Assembly: GCA_964617665.1 (NCBI GenBank)
Contig: CAZUAH010000202.1
Location: 1-22,535 of the forward strand
Direction: 5' to 3'
DNA from: JADHUC01 sp964617665
GTDB taxonomy: Bacteria > Planctomycetota > Planctomycetia > Pirellulales > Pirellulaceae
DNA length: 22,535 nt
Each line of letters begins with the position of its first letter. The stretch's first letter is position 1. Made by a program: the position numbers and the translations under genes. The notes beneath the pieces are model-generated. The model was not told the DNA's origin. It saw only the letters and a list, made by a program, of their open reading frames with translations, and made no database searches. Below are positions 1 to 8,626 of the stretch, piece after piece.

Positions 1-2
1 TC

Positions 3-1772
3 AAGCCCGAAGTGGCGCTGATTATGTTCGGCACTAACGACATCCGCCGAGGCAGTATAGAAATCTACGAAAGGAACCTTCGATCGCTAATCCAGAAGTG
101 CTTAGATAATGGCGTTGTTGTTATCCTCAGCACGATCCCCCCGATGCACGGGTTCGACGACAAGGTCCGGCACACGGTCGAGGTCCAACGGAAGGTGGCC
201 GCCGACACGAACGTGCCCTTGATCGATTTCTACGCCCACGTCATCAACCGTCGCCCAGATGATTGGGATGGCACGCTTCCGCAATTCACGAGTTTTAGCC
301 AATGGGAAGTGCCAACCATCATCAGCAAGGACGGCGTCCATCCCAGCAATCCGCAGCAGTGGCGCAGCGACTATACCGAAGAAGGCCTTTGCCGAAACGG
401 TAATGTACTGCGGACCTACCTGACGTTGATGGCCTATGCCGAGGTGATCAAGATCGTGATCAATGGCGAGCAACCAAGGGCTGCGAGCGCGACAATCGTG
501 GGAGCCAACCCGCCCAAACCGGCCGATACACCGAAAATCAAAACGCCCACGGCCACGATCCAAAAGGACGGCCACTTGATCGCGCCACCGACACAGGGCT
601 GGTTCCCCAAAGCCCCGCCGCTGCCCAAACCGGCGGGCGAAGTCATCACGGTTAAGACCGTCGAGGAGTTGTACACCGCCGCCGACAAGGTGAAGCCCGG
701 TGGGACGATCCTTGTTGCCGACGGGCACTATCGCATGCCGCGGACCTTCTACATCAAGACGGATGAGGTAACGTTGCGCAGCCAAAGCGGCGACCGCACC
801 AAGGTCGTGCTCGATTTCGCCAACAGCCGCCACCACGAGGGCGTTGCTATCAGCTACTGCTCAGGCGTAACGATCGCCGACTTGACCGTGCAGAATGTGC
901 GTCAGAACGGCATCAAGATCAACTCGAATTACGATGTTAACCGTGTGACCATCTACAACGTGATCAGTCACAACGTCTGGCAGCGGCATATCAAGGGCCC
1001 CAAAGTTCCGGACCGAGACGGGCAAGCCGACTTCGTCGAAGACTGCCGCGTGCAGTACTGTCTATTCTACAACGACCGTCCGAAACAACGCGGGGATGAA
1101 CCGTGGGAAGATTCGGAGCCACGAATGGGCTTCAACTACATTGGCGGGATGGACATCATGTGTGCCAAGGGCTGGGTGATCAGCGACAACGTCTTCACCG
1201 GAATTCGCGGCAAGACGGGCGAAGCTCGCGGCGCGATTTTCATGTGGCACAACGGTACTGATTGCGTCATCGAGCGCAACATCATCATCGACTGCGATTC
1301 GGGCATCTGCATGGGCAACAGCAGCGCCCGTGGCGATCGGCGCCACGCTAACGGCTTCCTCGTCCGCAACAACTTCGTAGTCCGCTGCCACGAAAGCAAC
1401 ATCCTGGCCGACCATACACGCGACTGCAGAGTCCTGAACAACACGGTCCACGATCCAGACAGTCGCAACGGCCGATTGTTGCGAGTCGTTCACGCCAATG
1501 ACGGGTTGGTTGTCGCCAACAACGTCTTCAGCGGGCCACGAATTGTCACCGAGCACTACGAGGGCCCTATCGACATACAGAATAACCTGATCCGTCCGGT
1601 CGGCGACTACTTCGTCGATGCGGCCAAAGGCAATCTTCACCTGACGGCCAAGGCCGCCGATGCGATCGACAAGGCAACGGCCGACGGCAACGTTCAGGAT
1701 GATATCGACGGCCAGGCCCGAGGCGCCAAGCCGGACCTGGGCGCCGACGAATTTGGGCCCGCCGGCGGCTAA
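3..1772 (+). CDS. SGNH/GDSL-type esterase module fused to a right-handed parallel beta-helix (5' partial)
   Basis: The reading frame is open to the left edge, so the N-terminus, with the nucleophile block of an SGNH hydrolase, lies outside the window; 589 residues are visible. The first visible residues hold the GTND block (about residues 10-13). The Asp/His catalytic block appears as DGVHP (D110, H113), so an SGNH esterase C-terminal half is present. A Pro-rich linker (about 155-215) leads to a repeat region (about 218-535) of short strands ending in NN and NNxF turns (for example DNVF, RNNFVV, LNNTV, ANNVF), typical of parallel beta-helix proteins that bind or cleave polysaccharide. The C-terminus has the DIDG...DLGADEF tail common in such exported proteins. 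A role in deacylating and binding a polysaccharide is inferred. It converges on the minus-strand gene that follows, and the two stop codons share bases. No active-site residue of a known polysaccharide lyase was identified. Confidence 0.82.
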   Translation, partial: KPEVALIMFGTNDIRRGSIEIYERNLRSLIQKCLDNGVVVILSTIPPMHGFDDKVRHTVEVQRKVAADTNVPLIDFYAHVINRRPDDWDGTLPQFTSFSQWEVPTIISKDGVHPSNPQQWRSDYTEEGLCRNGNVLRTYLTLMAYAEVIKIVINGEQPRAASATIVGANPPKPADTPKIKTPTATIQKDGHLIAPPTQGWFPKAPPLPKPAGEVITVKTVEELYTAADKVKPGGTILVADGHYRMPRTFYIKTDEVTLRSQSGDRTKVVLDFANSRHHEGVAISYCSGVTIADLTVQNVRQNGIKINSNYDVNRVTIYNVISHNVWQRHIKGPKVPDRDGQADFVEDCRVQYCLFYNDRPKQRGDEPWEDSEPRMGFNYIGGMDIMCAKGWVISDNVFTGIRGKTGEARGAIFMWHNGTDCVIERNIIIDCDSGICMGNSSARGDRRHANGFLVRNNFVVRCHESNILADHTRDCRVLNNTVHDPDSRNGRLLRVVHANDGLVVANNVFSGPRIVTEHYEGPIDIQNNLIRPVGDYFVDAAKGNLHLTAKAADAIDKATADGNVQDDIDGQARGAKPDLGADEFGPAGG

Positions 1773-3613
1773 TTGCCGTCCACGTATTCCAGCCAACATT
1801 CGCGATGATATGCCAAGCGGGCGGCCTGCAGATAGGTTGCGCAGGCGAGTAGTGTCTTGTCGAAGGCGATCATGTTCGGGCGGCGTTCGGTTCCAACGGC
1901 AGCGGATGACATGGACATGGAACTGCTGGCGGTGGCGAGGTGATCGACAAGTGTACTCGCGGTGGATTGGTTGCGGCGGCTGAGCGCGGCCGCATCGCGA
2001 CGGTGTGTCCTTGTCTCGGGACCTGCAATGGCGCGATATCCGCCCAGCGTAGCCGCGTTCAAACGGCGCTCGAGCGGGGCCAAACCGTCGTCGGAGGGGG
2101 CGGCAGCGGCTTGTTCTTCCAGTCGCACTTCCGTTGCCCAGCGTTTCGATTGATCGAAGTGATGCCGCTGCAGCCGATCCAGACCGATGTTGCATTGACC
2201 GCAGCAAGCGTCTGGTAAGAGAAGTCGTGGCGTCGCTGATTGCTCTTCATCGGAAGTATCCGCGCGTTCGACATTCCTTGACACATCACCGATCGCCAAC
2301 AAATCCACCTCGCCGGCCGCCTCGATTCGCAAGCGACCGACACAACGAATCCCTAAGCCTGGGCAGCGGGCCAGCAGTTCCAAGTTTTCGCGGAAGGCAA
2401 GGTCGGGATGGTCGATCGCAATGCGCAATCGCCAGGGGATCGCTGCGTCTGGAACCTTTGCCAGGATCCCAGCACCGCTTGGCCCGATCAACTCGGCGTC
2501 AAAGGCCAGCAAATCCCACCCGCCGCGCCGTTCCTCGACAGGTTGGTCTGCCGCGCGGAAAACCGCTGTGACTTGCTCCGACAGAGAGCGTTCGAACCGT
2601 AGGCGAGCCGCCCCGTCGCCGAAGGTCGCATCGCCTTGCAGTGCCCAACGTGTCGATTTTCCTTTGCCCAGGCGACCATCCACGGATGCCGTGAGCCGTT
2701 GCACCAGCAGAGTTCTGCGAGACAAATCTCGACCATTCGCCGTGATCGTCCCCAAATCGATTCCGCCGCTGTAGGCCTGTTGAACCAATTGGCTGTCGCC
2801 CGGCCGTATATCGGTGACCTGACGCAGTTCCCCTTCGGGCGTCAAAAAGTGAATACAGACGCCAGCGTAGCCGCTACCAGTCAGGATCGGCTCGGCAAAC
2901 CAGCCTTCCAGCCGGCTGACGTCGATCGGGTGATACTCGCGGCGTTTGGTCCCAACGATCCAAGCCGGCACGTTTTGGTGACGAACGATTCGATCGGTCG
3001 CCTGCAAGGATACGAAAAGGTCATTTCGCAACGTAGCGGCGTCGGCCGTGTCGCTTTGTGCCCGAATGCGGCGTACGCCCTCGGCGATACGCAGCGTTGT
3101 GTTCCCCAACATCGGCAAGTCGGCCGATCGGCATTGATGCCCAGCACGGAGCAATGCCGACTGTAGCAGCGCCCCCGAAGCTCGCGCACCCACCTTGAAG
3201 ATGTCTGTAACCACGTCACGGACACCGCCGGCTGCATCCTGCATCTGCGGCGAAACCTGCCTCATGGTCTGTTCGATCGTCTCATCCGGCGCAGTATCGG
3301 CCGAGTCTTCGGCAGTCGCATCATCCGACATGTCGGCTTCAAGACTCGTAACGCAAGCCAGTATGTGAAAACACTTGGGCGAAAGCAGACAGCTACAACG
3401 CAGCTGCACGATGTCGCGAATCACACGATCGGCAGTCGCGATATGAACCGTCTCTTCGCCTGCAGCGACTTCGAGACCACCGTCAACCGTCCGCCATGTC
3501 CACTCGTCTGCCGCCGTGGGCTGGCGGTCCAACCGCTTGCGCACACGACCGGGGGCCGCTTCGATAATCGCGGCCTGGACGGCGGGATCGATCGCGGGTC
3601 GTTGGTCGCTCAT
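1769..3613 (-). CDS. SWIM zinc-finger protein (YehQ-like)
   Basis: 614 residues. The start was chosen as the ATG at 3613, whose ATGA overlap with the stop of the upstream DUF5682-VWA gene implies translational coupling; a GGAG lies about 10 bases upstream. The longer open frame upstream runs inside the previous gene and is Arg/Gly-rich, so it was rejected. Near the N-terminus a SWIM motif is clear: C73-S-C75 ... C81-F-H83 (CxC-x5-CxH), a zinc site in proteins that bind DNA or protein. After an acidic Asp/Glu/Thr-rich linker (about 92-120) come about 490 residues without a motif I recognise, mixed alpha/beta and rich in Leu and Arg. SWIM proteins accompany MoxR, DUF5682 and VWA genes at the E. 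coli yeh region, which supports a role as the substrate- or nucleic-acid-binding part of that system. This is the last gene of the block, and its stop interlocks with the stop of the convergent beta-helix gene. Confidence 0.85.
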   Translation of the reverse strand: MSDQRPAIDPAVQAAIIEAAPGRVRKRLDRQPTAADEWTWRTVDGGLEVAAGEETVHIATADRVIRDIVQLRCSCLLSPKCFHILACVTSLEADMSDDATAEDSADTAPDETIEQTMRQVSPQMQDAAGGVRDVVTDIFKVGARASGALLQSALLRAGHQCRSADLPMLGNTTLRIAEGVRRIRAQSDTADAATLRNDLFVSLQATDRIVRHQNVPAWIVGTKRREYHPIDVSRLEGWFAEPILTGSGYAGVCIHFLTPEGELRQVTDIRPGDSQLVQQAYSGGIDLGTITANGRDLSRRTLLVQRLTASVDGRLGKGKSTRWALQGDATFGDGAARLRFERSLSEQVTAVFRAADQPVEERRGGWDLLAFDAELIGPSGAGILAKVPDAAIPWRLRIAIDHPDLAFRENLELLARCPGLGIRCVGRLRIEAAGEVDLLAIGDVSRNVERADTSDEEQSATPRLLLPDACCGQCNIGLDRLQRHHFDQSKRWATEVRLEEQAAAAPSDDGLAPLERRLNAATLGGYRAIAGPETRTHRRDAAALSRRNQSTASTLVDHLATASSSMSMSSAAVGTERRPNMIAFDKTLLACATYLQAARLAYHRECWLEYVDGN

Positions 3614-6600
3614 CCGGCAGACGCTCCTACAGGGGCAGATGGCGCACCGCTCGGTCCCGCCTGTCCACGAATCTGGTCGCCGACCCAGCGGGCAAGGTTT
3701 TCTGGGCTTACCGCGGCCACGGGCATACCAGCCGTAGCGACCATCTGGGCGAATCCTTGATGAAAACGAGCCGTACCGGAATCGTCCAACGCCGCCAGAC
3801 CGATGCACTTCGCTCCTGCGGTGACCAACGCACGCACTTCGCCTATCATTTCGCCGACCGACACTCCTTCCTCGAAGTCGGAAACCAGTACGACAAGCGA
3901 ACGGGATGGCAGTTTCAATCCGTCACGCGCCGCGCGAAGCCCCAAGCCGATGTGCGTGCCACCGCCGACTTGAACTTCCAAGAGCAGGGCCAGTGGATCG
4001 GTACATTGATCGCTGAGATCGATCACTTCGGTGCTGAAAGCCAGAAAGCGAACCGTCAACGCCGGCAATTCGGCAAAGATCGCGGCGACCAGCGCGCTGT
4101 AGATGACCGATGCGTTCATCGATCCGGACACATCGACGACGAACGTCAGATGCCAGTCCATCTCGCGCCGCGCGGGCGCATTGAACACGAGTCGCTCGGC
4201 CACAATGGTCGCCCGGCCGTCGCGACGCCGATACGCGTTTGCAAGATTATCGCGAATCGTTCGTGGCAGGTTCAGTTTTCGATTGCGGCGACGCGTTGGC
4301 CGCGGCGTCGACAGGCCCGATAGGCTGGTCCGCAACCGATTCGCCAGCCGCTTCGCAAGCTGCTGGGTGATCCTGCGTGCGAGCCGGCGCAGGTTCTCGG
4401 CCCGCGACTCGGGCAACCCGCCCGCCAGCGATAGCACCTGCCGCAACAGTTCAATGCTGGGCTGAACTTGATCGAGGTCCAATAGTTCGATTGCGGTCTC
4501 CTGGCCGCCTCCGGCCGCTTCGCCGAGCACTTCCTGGCACACATCCTTGCCGAACAATTCCTCAAGGTCCTCAGCCCACTCCAACACCGTCGGCTCCGGC
4601 GCTTCCGTGCCGCCTCGATCCGCCGGCCCCGTTCGTTGGGTCAGCCGATCCTTCGCACCTTCGCCCGATCCCCATCCGTAAAGCTGATCGAGCGACCGTG
4701 CCACGGCAGTCGCCCTGGGAGCATTGCACTCGGTCACGCCCAACACCAATCGCCAGCGATCGGCCAGCGATATGGAGTCGTCGGGCAAGACGAACTCCTT
4801 CGCATCGTCCTGAGATTCGCCGTTTGCGACAGGCTCGGCGTTAACCGGCTTCTCAATATCCGCCGTATCGAAGAAATCCGGCAGCAACTGCTCGACCGCC
4901 GCGCGGCCTGCGATGTCGGCCGCTCGCAAGCGGGCCAGTCGCAGGGTTGGATCTTGTCCGATCATGCCTGCCGGCGCGGGATCGAGATTGTCTTGGGCGA
5001 TTCGCGTATCGCGTTCGGTGTAGTCTGCCAGCCGTAGGTCCAACAGACGACGGCGATCGGCCGGCGACTGTTCGCTGAATCCGCCACGCAAAGAAGGCAG
5101 CCGGGCGAGGAAGTCTGCGTCCATCGTGCGACGGAAGCGGTCCTCAAGTCCATCCAGCCACGAGACGTCGTTCTGCGCCAGCGGCAAGAGCACATCAGCC
5201 GCACCAGCCAGTCCGTAGCGAAGACGCTGGCGTCCCTCTTGGGCCGTGGCACCGTCGAACCAGCCGCCGGTTAGTGCACTGAACTGTTCCGTGTCCCATT
5301 CCTCCAGCACGCCCAGGACGCCCGCCGCCGCACCACGCATGCGATCGCTGCCACGAGCGACCGTGCGGCGGCACCAACTGCGCAGCCGATCGGTACCCAA
5401 CTGAACCGTTGACGAAGACGCATCGCCCAGCGTCGGCCGCAAGTCGCCGGTGAACCAGTAAACCACATCGACCAAGCCGGCCACGTCCTCCCGACGTTCC
5501 GAGCCTTCCATCCCGTCCAGTCGATCCAGGGCAGCCCGCAGGAGCGGTTCGATCGGTGGCGATTCTGTTGGCAGACGGTACGTGCACACGATGGGCGGAA
5601 ACGCGGCAGATTCGTCGCTGGGTAGACCGATGACGTGTCCCGCGGCGATGCGACCGATCCAGGTAGCAGCGGCTACCAGTTGCGGGATGTCTGCGGTGCG
5701 AAGAAACTCGCCGTCGATCTGCTTCAACGTTTGATCGACATCGTGACGCAAACCACATTCCGCCGCGATCGTCAGCCGCCTGATGAGTGCTACCGCCGGC
5801 GCCTCGCGATCGGCATCTTCATGGGCGCCGGCCGGGCGTCGGGCGATGGCTTCGGCAACTTGTGCCAGCGTGACTCCGTACCGTGCAGCCGACGCGACTT
5901 GCGCGCCTGTAGCGTGTTGCCAACGGATCCGCCAACGTTCCGTCAGGTTCTCCCGCGAGCCCTGTTCGACGGAATCAATACGTTCGGCGTACGTAACTCC
6001 GGCGACGTTGATCCGTCGAAGCACAACCGATCGCGCGCGATCGCGCGTGTTTCGCAATACGTCCAGTCGCACTTCACGGGGCTCGTCGCCCTGACTCTGC
6101 GCACCCGGCAGATTCAATTGGCTTAGCAACCCCTCAAGCTCGACTGCCAACCCGCATTTTGGCGCTCGCGGCGATACGGCCCCCCTACGGCTTCCGACAA
6201 GCACGCGTTCCGCGGCGCGAGCGACTGCTCGTCCGCGGCCGTACAATTCCCCCTGCACCAGACACGATTGGATCGCCTCGAGCAATTCGCCTCGCCCCGC
6301 AACGGGCAAGGCACGCATGCGGGCCAAGTCGCGCATCAAGCGAACGATCTCGGTGGCGTCGGGCGTGCCGGCGACGTGTCCATCCGATCGCAACGAACGG
6401 CAGATCTCGGTGACGAGCGAAACGGATACGCCATCGATCGCTTGTGTTGAGGACGCCTCGACGACGCTCTGATGCCAAGCCGGATCGCGAATTCCCGCCG
6501 GATAGCCGCTGCGTTCGTCAAGCAGCGCGAAGTCGTAGGGCACGAGCGAGATTGCGGGGGATTCGTCCGATGTAGTCACGGTCTCCCACAATCGCTCATC

Positions 6601-7335
6601 TTCCTCGTCGCTCGACTCGACGACGCTCGGCAGCAGAGCCCCAGCATGATACGAGCCGATCACTGCTGCGGTATGCTCCGGTGCTTCGCGCACAGTTCGG
6701 CGCATCGCTACTTCACGCAGCCGGTCGCGAGTGGTTGGCTGTTCAGAGGCGGCTCGTACCGCGCAGCCGAATACCAGCCCCGCGCGGCGAACAGATTCAG
6801 GATCCGCGGCGATCGCGGGTGTTTCAACCAGTCGCTCCCAGAGTTGCCCCGTGTCGGACGAGTAGGTCCGACGGAGCAGTTCGTCCAGCAAATGAGTGGC
6901 CACGGTAGGATTCTGCGATTTGCCCCGTACTTCTGGCTCGTCGTGCTTTGCGTTTCTTTTCGCTGCCGTGGCAAGATCACACGGAACAACAGGCACGTCG
7001 TGTTCCGCGGCCCAACGGATCGCGATCAACTCGGGCGAGAAATCCGCCAATGGATAAAAGAACAGGTCACCGTCCGCGCCGGCGGCAGAAAGTGCCACCG
7101 GCGCAGTCGTCTCTTCATCCGACAGGAACGATATCCAATCAGCGAGATCAGATGGCAGTTCCATGAGCAGCGTCTCGGGTCGGAAGTCGTCGAGGATTTT
7201 CGGAATCACCTTCGCCATCGCGGCGGAATGATGGCGCACGCCGATCAACAGTGGCTGGCGGCAGTCGACCAACGCATCGATCGACGTTGAAAGTTGATCG
7301 TCGTGTGTTAGATCAGACGCCGTTGGCTCGGTCAT
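3610..7335 (-). CDS. DUF5682 protein fused to a C-terminal VWA domain (YehM-YehP fusion)
   Basis: 1241 residues. The ATG at 7335 overlaps the stop of the MoxR gene as ATGA and is preceded by GGAAGA; 28 further upstream in-frame residues overlap the MoxR gene and look non-coding. The N-terminal part (about 1-850) has DUF5682 signatures: GVRHHS (32-37), an acidic MELP (58-61), and SYHAGALL (228-235) in place of the family's GAWHxPAL-type motif. The C-terminus is a VWA domain with an intact MIDAS: D1068-x-S1070-x-S1072, T1127 and D1153. A basic stretch (RPTRRRNRK) and a helical segment lie between the two parts. In E. coli the two parts are, as I recall, separate genes, yehM and yehP; here they are one chain, which suggests they work as one unit. 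VWA proteins typically act as metal-dependent adaptors for MoxR AAA+ ATPases, and the ATPase gene is immediately upstream. No signal peptide or membrane segment is seen, so it is probably cytoplasmic. The last 18 residues are Gly/Ala/Ser/Pro-rich and probably disordered. Confidence 0.88.
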   Translation of the reverse strand: MTEPTASDLTHDDQLSTSIDALVDCRQPLLIGVRHHSAAMAKVIPKILDDFRPETLLMELPSDLADWISFLSDEETTAPVALSAAGADGDLFFYPLADFSPELIAIRWAAEHDVPVVPCDLATAAKRNAKHDEPEVRGKSQNPTVATHLLDELLRRTYSSDTGQLWERLVETPAIAADPESVRRAGLVFGCAVRAASEQPTTRDRLREVAMRRTVREAPEHTAAVIGSYHAGALLPSVVESSDEEDERLWETVTTSDESPAISLVPYDFALLDERSGYPAGIRDPAWHQSVVEASSTQAIDGVSVSLVTEICRSLRSDGHVAGTPDATEIVRLMRDLARMRALPVAGRGELLEAIQSCLVQGELYGRGRAVARAAERVLVGSRRGAVSPRAPKCGLAVELEGLLSQLNLPGAQSQGDEPREVRLDVLRNTRDRARSVVLRRINVAGVTYAERIDSVEQGSRENLTERWRIRWQHATGAQVASAARYGVTLAQVAEAIARRPAGAHEDADREAPAVALIRRLTIAAECGLRHDVDQTLKQIDGEFLRTADIPQLVAAATWIGRIAAGHVIGLPSDESAAFPPIVCTYRLPTESPPIEPLLRAALDRLDGMEGSERREDVAGLVDVVYWFTGDLRPTLGDASSSTVQLGTDRLRSWCRRTVARGSDRMRGAAAGVLGVLEEWDTEQFSALTGGWFDGATAQEGRQRLRYGLAGAADVLLPLAQNDVSWLDGLEDRFRRTMDADFLARLPSLRGGFSEQSPADRRRLLDLRLADYTERDTRIAQDNLDPAPAGMIGQDPTLRLARLRAADIAGRAAVEQLLPDFFDTADIEKPVNAEPVANGESQDDAKEFVLPDDSISLADRWRLVLGVTECNAPRATAVARSLDQLYGWGSGEGAKDRLTQRTGPADRGGTEAPEPTVLEWAEDLEELFGKDVCQEVLGEAAGGGQETAIELLDLDQVQPSIELLRQVLSLAGGLPESRAENLRRLARRITQQLAKRLANRLRTSLSGLSTPRPTRRRNRKLNLPRTIRDNLANAYRRRDGRATIVAERLVFNAPARREMDWHLTFVVDVSGSMNASVIYSALVAAIFAELPALTVRFLAFSTEVIDLSDQCTDPLALLLEVQVGGGTHIGLGLRAARDGLKLPSRSLVVLVSDFEEGVSVGEMIGEVRALVTAGAKCIGLAALDDSGTARFHQGFAQMVATAGMPVAAVSPENLARWVGDQIRGQAGPSGAPSAPVGASAG

Positions 7336-8504
7336 TCTTCCAACACGCTCCGCAACTCGAACAGTCGGCGCCACAGCGGCCCGCCGTCTTCCGCCCGCCG
7401 GCGTACAACGCCGTCCCAATACGCCAGCAGGCGATCGCGGTCTTTCGACTCGTCTTTCATGACGACGCCCAGCAAGTGGCCTGGGAGCCGCAAGGCGGGA
7501 TCGAAACCGGACGGGAAGAACGCCCCTTCACGCATGATCGCGCCGGCCACGGCAACGGCCTCCGCAGTGCTCATCACTGTGCTCGGTTGCTGCACCTGCC
7601 AGCCTTCTTCCGTTCGCCCACTACGCAGATCGCGAAACACGGTTACCAACAACTCGACAAGCGATTGATCGACCGGAACCGTTGCCGTGGCTTGGCCAAA
7701 CGTAGCGGTAGCCGTTGTGGCGACCAGATTCATTTCACGATCGGCATCGGCGATCGGCGCGATCGTCTCGAAATTGAATCGCCGCTTAAGCGCGGCTGAC
7801 ATCTCCGACACGCCGCGATCCCGCAAGTTTGCCGTTGCGATCACATTAAACCCGGGCGCCGCGAAGACACTGGACGCTTCGTCCGTTAGTTCGGGAATCA
7901 TCATCCGTCGTTCGCTCAAGATGGAGATCAAGGCGTCCTGCACCTCGGGCAGGCAACGGGTGACTTCCTCGAATCGCACCAGCGATCCCTGTCGCATGGC
8001 CGCAAGGACGGGGGACGGAACGAGCGCCTCCTCGCACGGTCCACGATCCAACAGCATGGCATAGTTCCAGCCGTAGCGAATCTGGTCCTCGGTTGTGCCG
8101 GCGGTCCCCTGCACGGCCAACGCCCCGCTTCCGCTGATCGCCACCGAGAGCAATTCGCCGAGCATCGACTTGGCCGTGCCGGGCTCGCCAACCAACAGCA
8201 AGCCACGTTGACCCGCCAGCGTGACAACACATCGTTGAATGATGTCGCGCGGTCCGACGAACTTCTCGGTAATCTCAATCGGCCCGGTCGTTGACTTCTT
8301 GCCTTTCGCCGGGCGAATCCGCTCGCCACCGGTTCCGCGGACAAAGTCGACGACGGCCGACGGGGACAGCAGCCAACCGTCGGGCCTGGTCTCCTTATCG
8401 ATTTCGCGAAGCGCTGCGAGTTCGTCAGCGTAAAGCACTTCGGCCGGCGGTAATTGAATTGTGTTGGATGCGGGCGATTGCCGCGAGCTTTTCTTCTTGG
8501 CCAT
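7332..8504 (-). CDS. MoxR-family AAA+ ATPase, YehL-type
   Basis: 390 residues. Walker A is GEPGTAKS (106-113). Walker B is unusual, LVRFEE (175-180), with Glu where most AAA+ proteins have Asp, and then VTR. Sensor 1 is ATAN (N226), and the arginine-finger region is SAALKRRF (236-243). An N-terminal segment (LPPAEVLYADELAAL ... RPDGWLLSP, about 18-48) precedes the ATPase core and resembles that of E. coli YehL as I remember it. MoxR proteins form hexameric rings that remodel or mature partner complexes, usually with a VWA protein encoded alongside; here the VWA gene follows with an ATGA overlap (7332-7335). The start at 8504 has no Shine-Dalgarno sequence directly upstream. A 122-bp gap containing a hairpin repeat separates it from the upstream giant gene, so it may have its own promoter or be read through. 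Confidence 0.93.
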   Translation of the reverse strand: MAKKKSSRQSPASNTIQLPPAEVLYADELAALREIDKETRPDGWLLSPSAVVDFVRGTGGERIRPAKGKKSTTGPIEITEKFVGPRDIIQRCVVTLAGQRGLLLVGEPGTAKSMLGELLSVAISGSGALAVQGTAGTTEDQIRYGWNYAMLLDRGPCEEALVPSPVLAAMRQGSLVRFEEVTRCLPEVQDALISILSERRMMIPELTDEASSVFAAPGFNVIATANLRDRGVSEMSAALKRRFNFETIAPIADADREMNLVATTATATFGQATATVPVDQSLVELLVTVFRDLRSGRTEEGWQVQQPSTVMSTAEAVAVAGAIMREGAFFPSGFDPALRLPGHLLGVVMKDESKDRDRLLAYWDGVVRRRAEDGGPLWRRLFELRSVLEE

Positions 8505-8550
8505 GGGTCAATCGTCGGTTAATTGGGTGGCCTTCTGGGGCTACACATGG

Positions 8551-8605
8551 CAACCCGACGCGTACGCGAGGGCGATCCGAATTCCCTCGCTTACGCTTCG
8601 GGTTG
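8551..8605. repeat. Hairpin repeat (22-bp arms) between the giant gene and the MoxR gene
   Basis: The arms are 8551-8572 and 8584-8605, matching at 20 of 22 positions when one is reverse-complemented, with an 11-base loop. The arm core reads CAACCCGA(A/C)GCGTA(A/C)GCGAGGG. I recall similar GAAGCGTAAGCGAGGG palindromes scattered through Pirellula-like planctomycete genomes, but this is from memory. It fills much of the 122-bp gap 8505-8626, in which I see no gene. No T-run follows on the minus strand, so it is not a classical intrinsic terminator. It may attenuate transcription, stabilise mRNA or be a REP-like element. Both mismatches are A/C differences between the arms. Confidence 0.8.
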
Positions 8606-8626
8606 CTTCTACTGCGTCCTGTGTGG

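Noticed and set aside
1062..2207. Long minus-strand open frame of 381 residues opposite the beta-helix gene
   Set aside because: It lies antisense to a gene with clear domain motifs and shows Arg/Val/Asp-rich composition without any recognised motif, so it is a shadow frame.
3614..3808. N-terminal extension of the SWIM protein by 65 residues
   Set aside because: It overlaps the VWA coding region, reads as low-complexity Arg/Gly, and the ATGA-coupled start at 3613 is better.
8551..8605. Intrinsic terminator at the hairpin downstream of the giant gene
   Set aside because: The stem is long, but no run of T follows in the direction of transcription.
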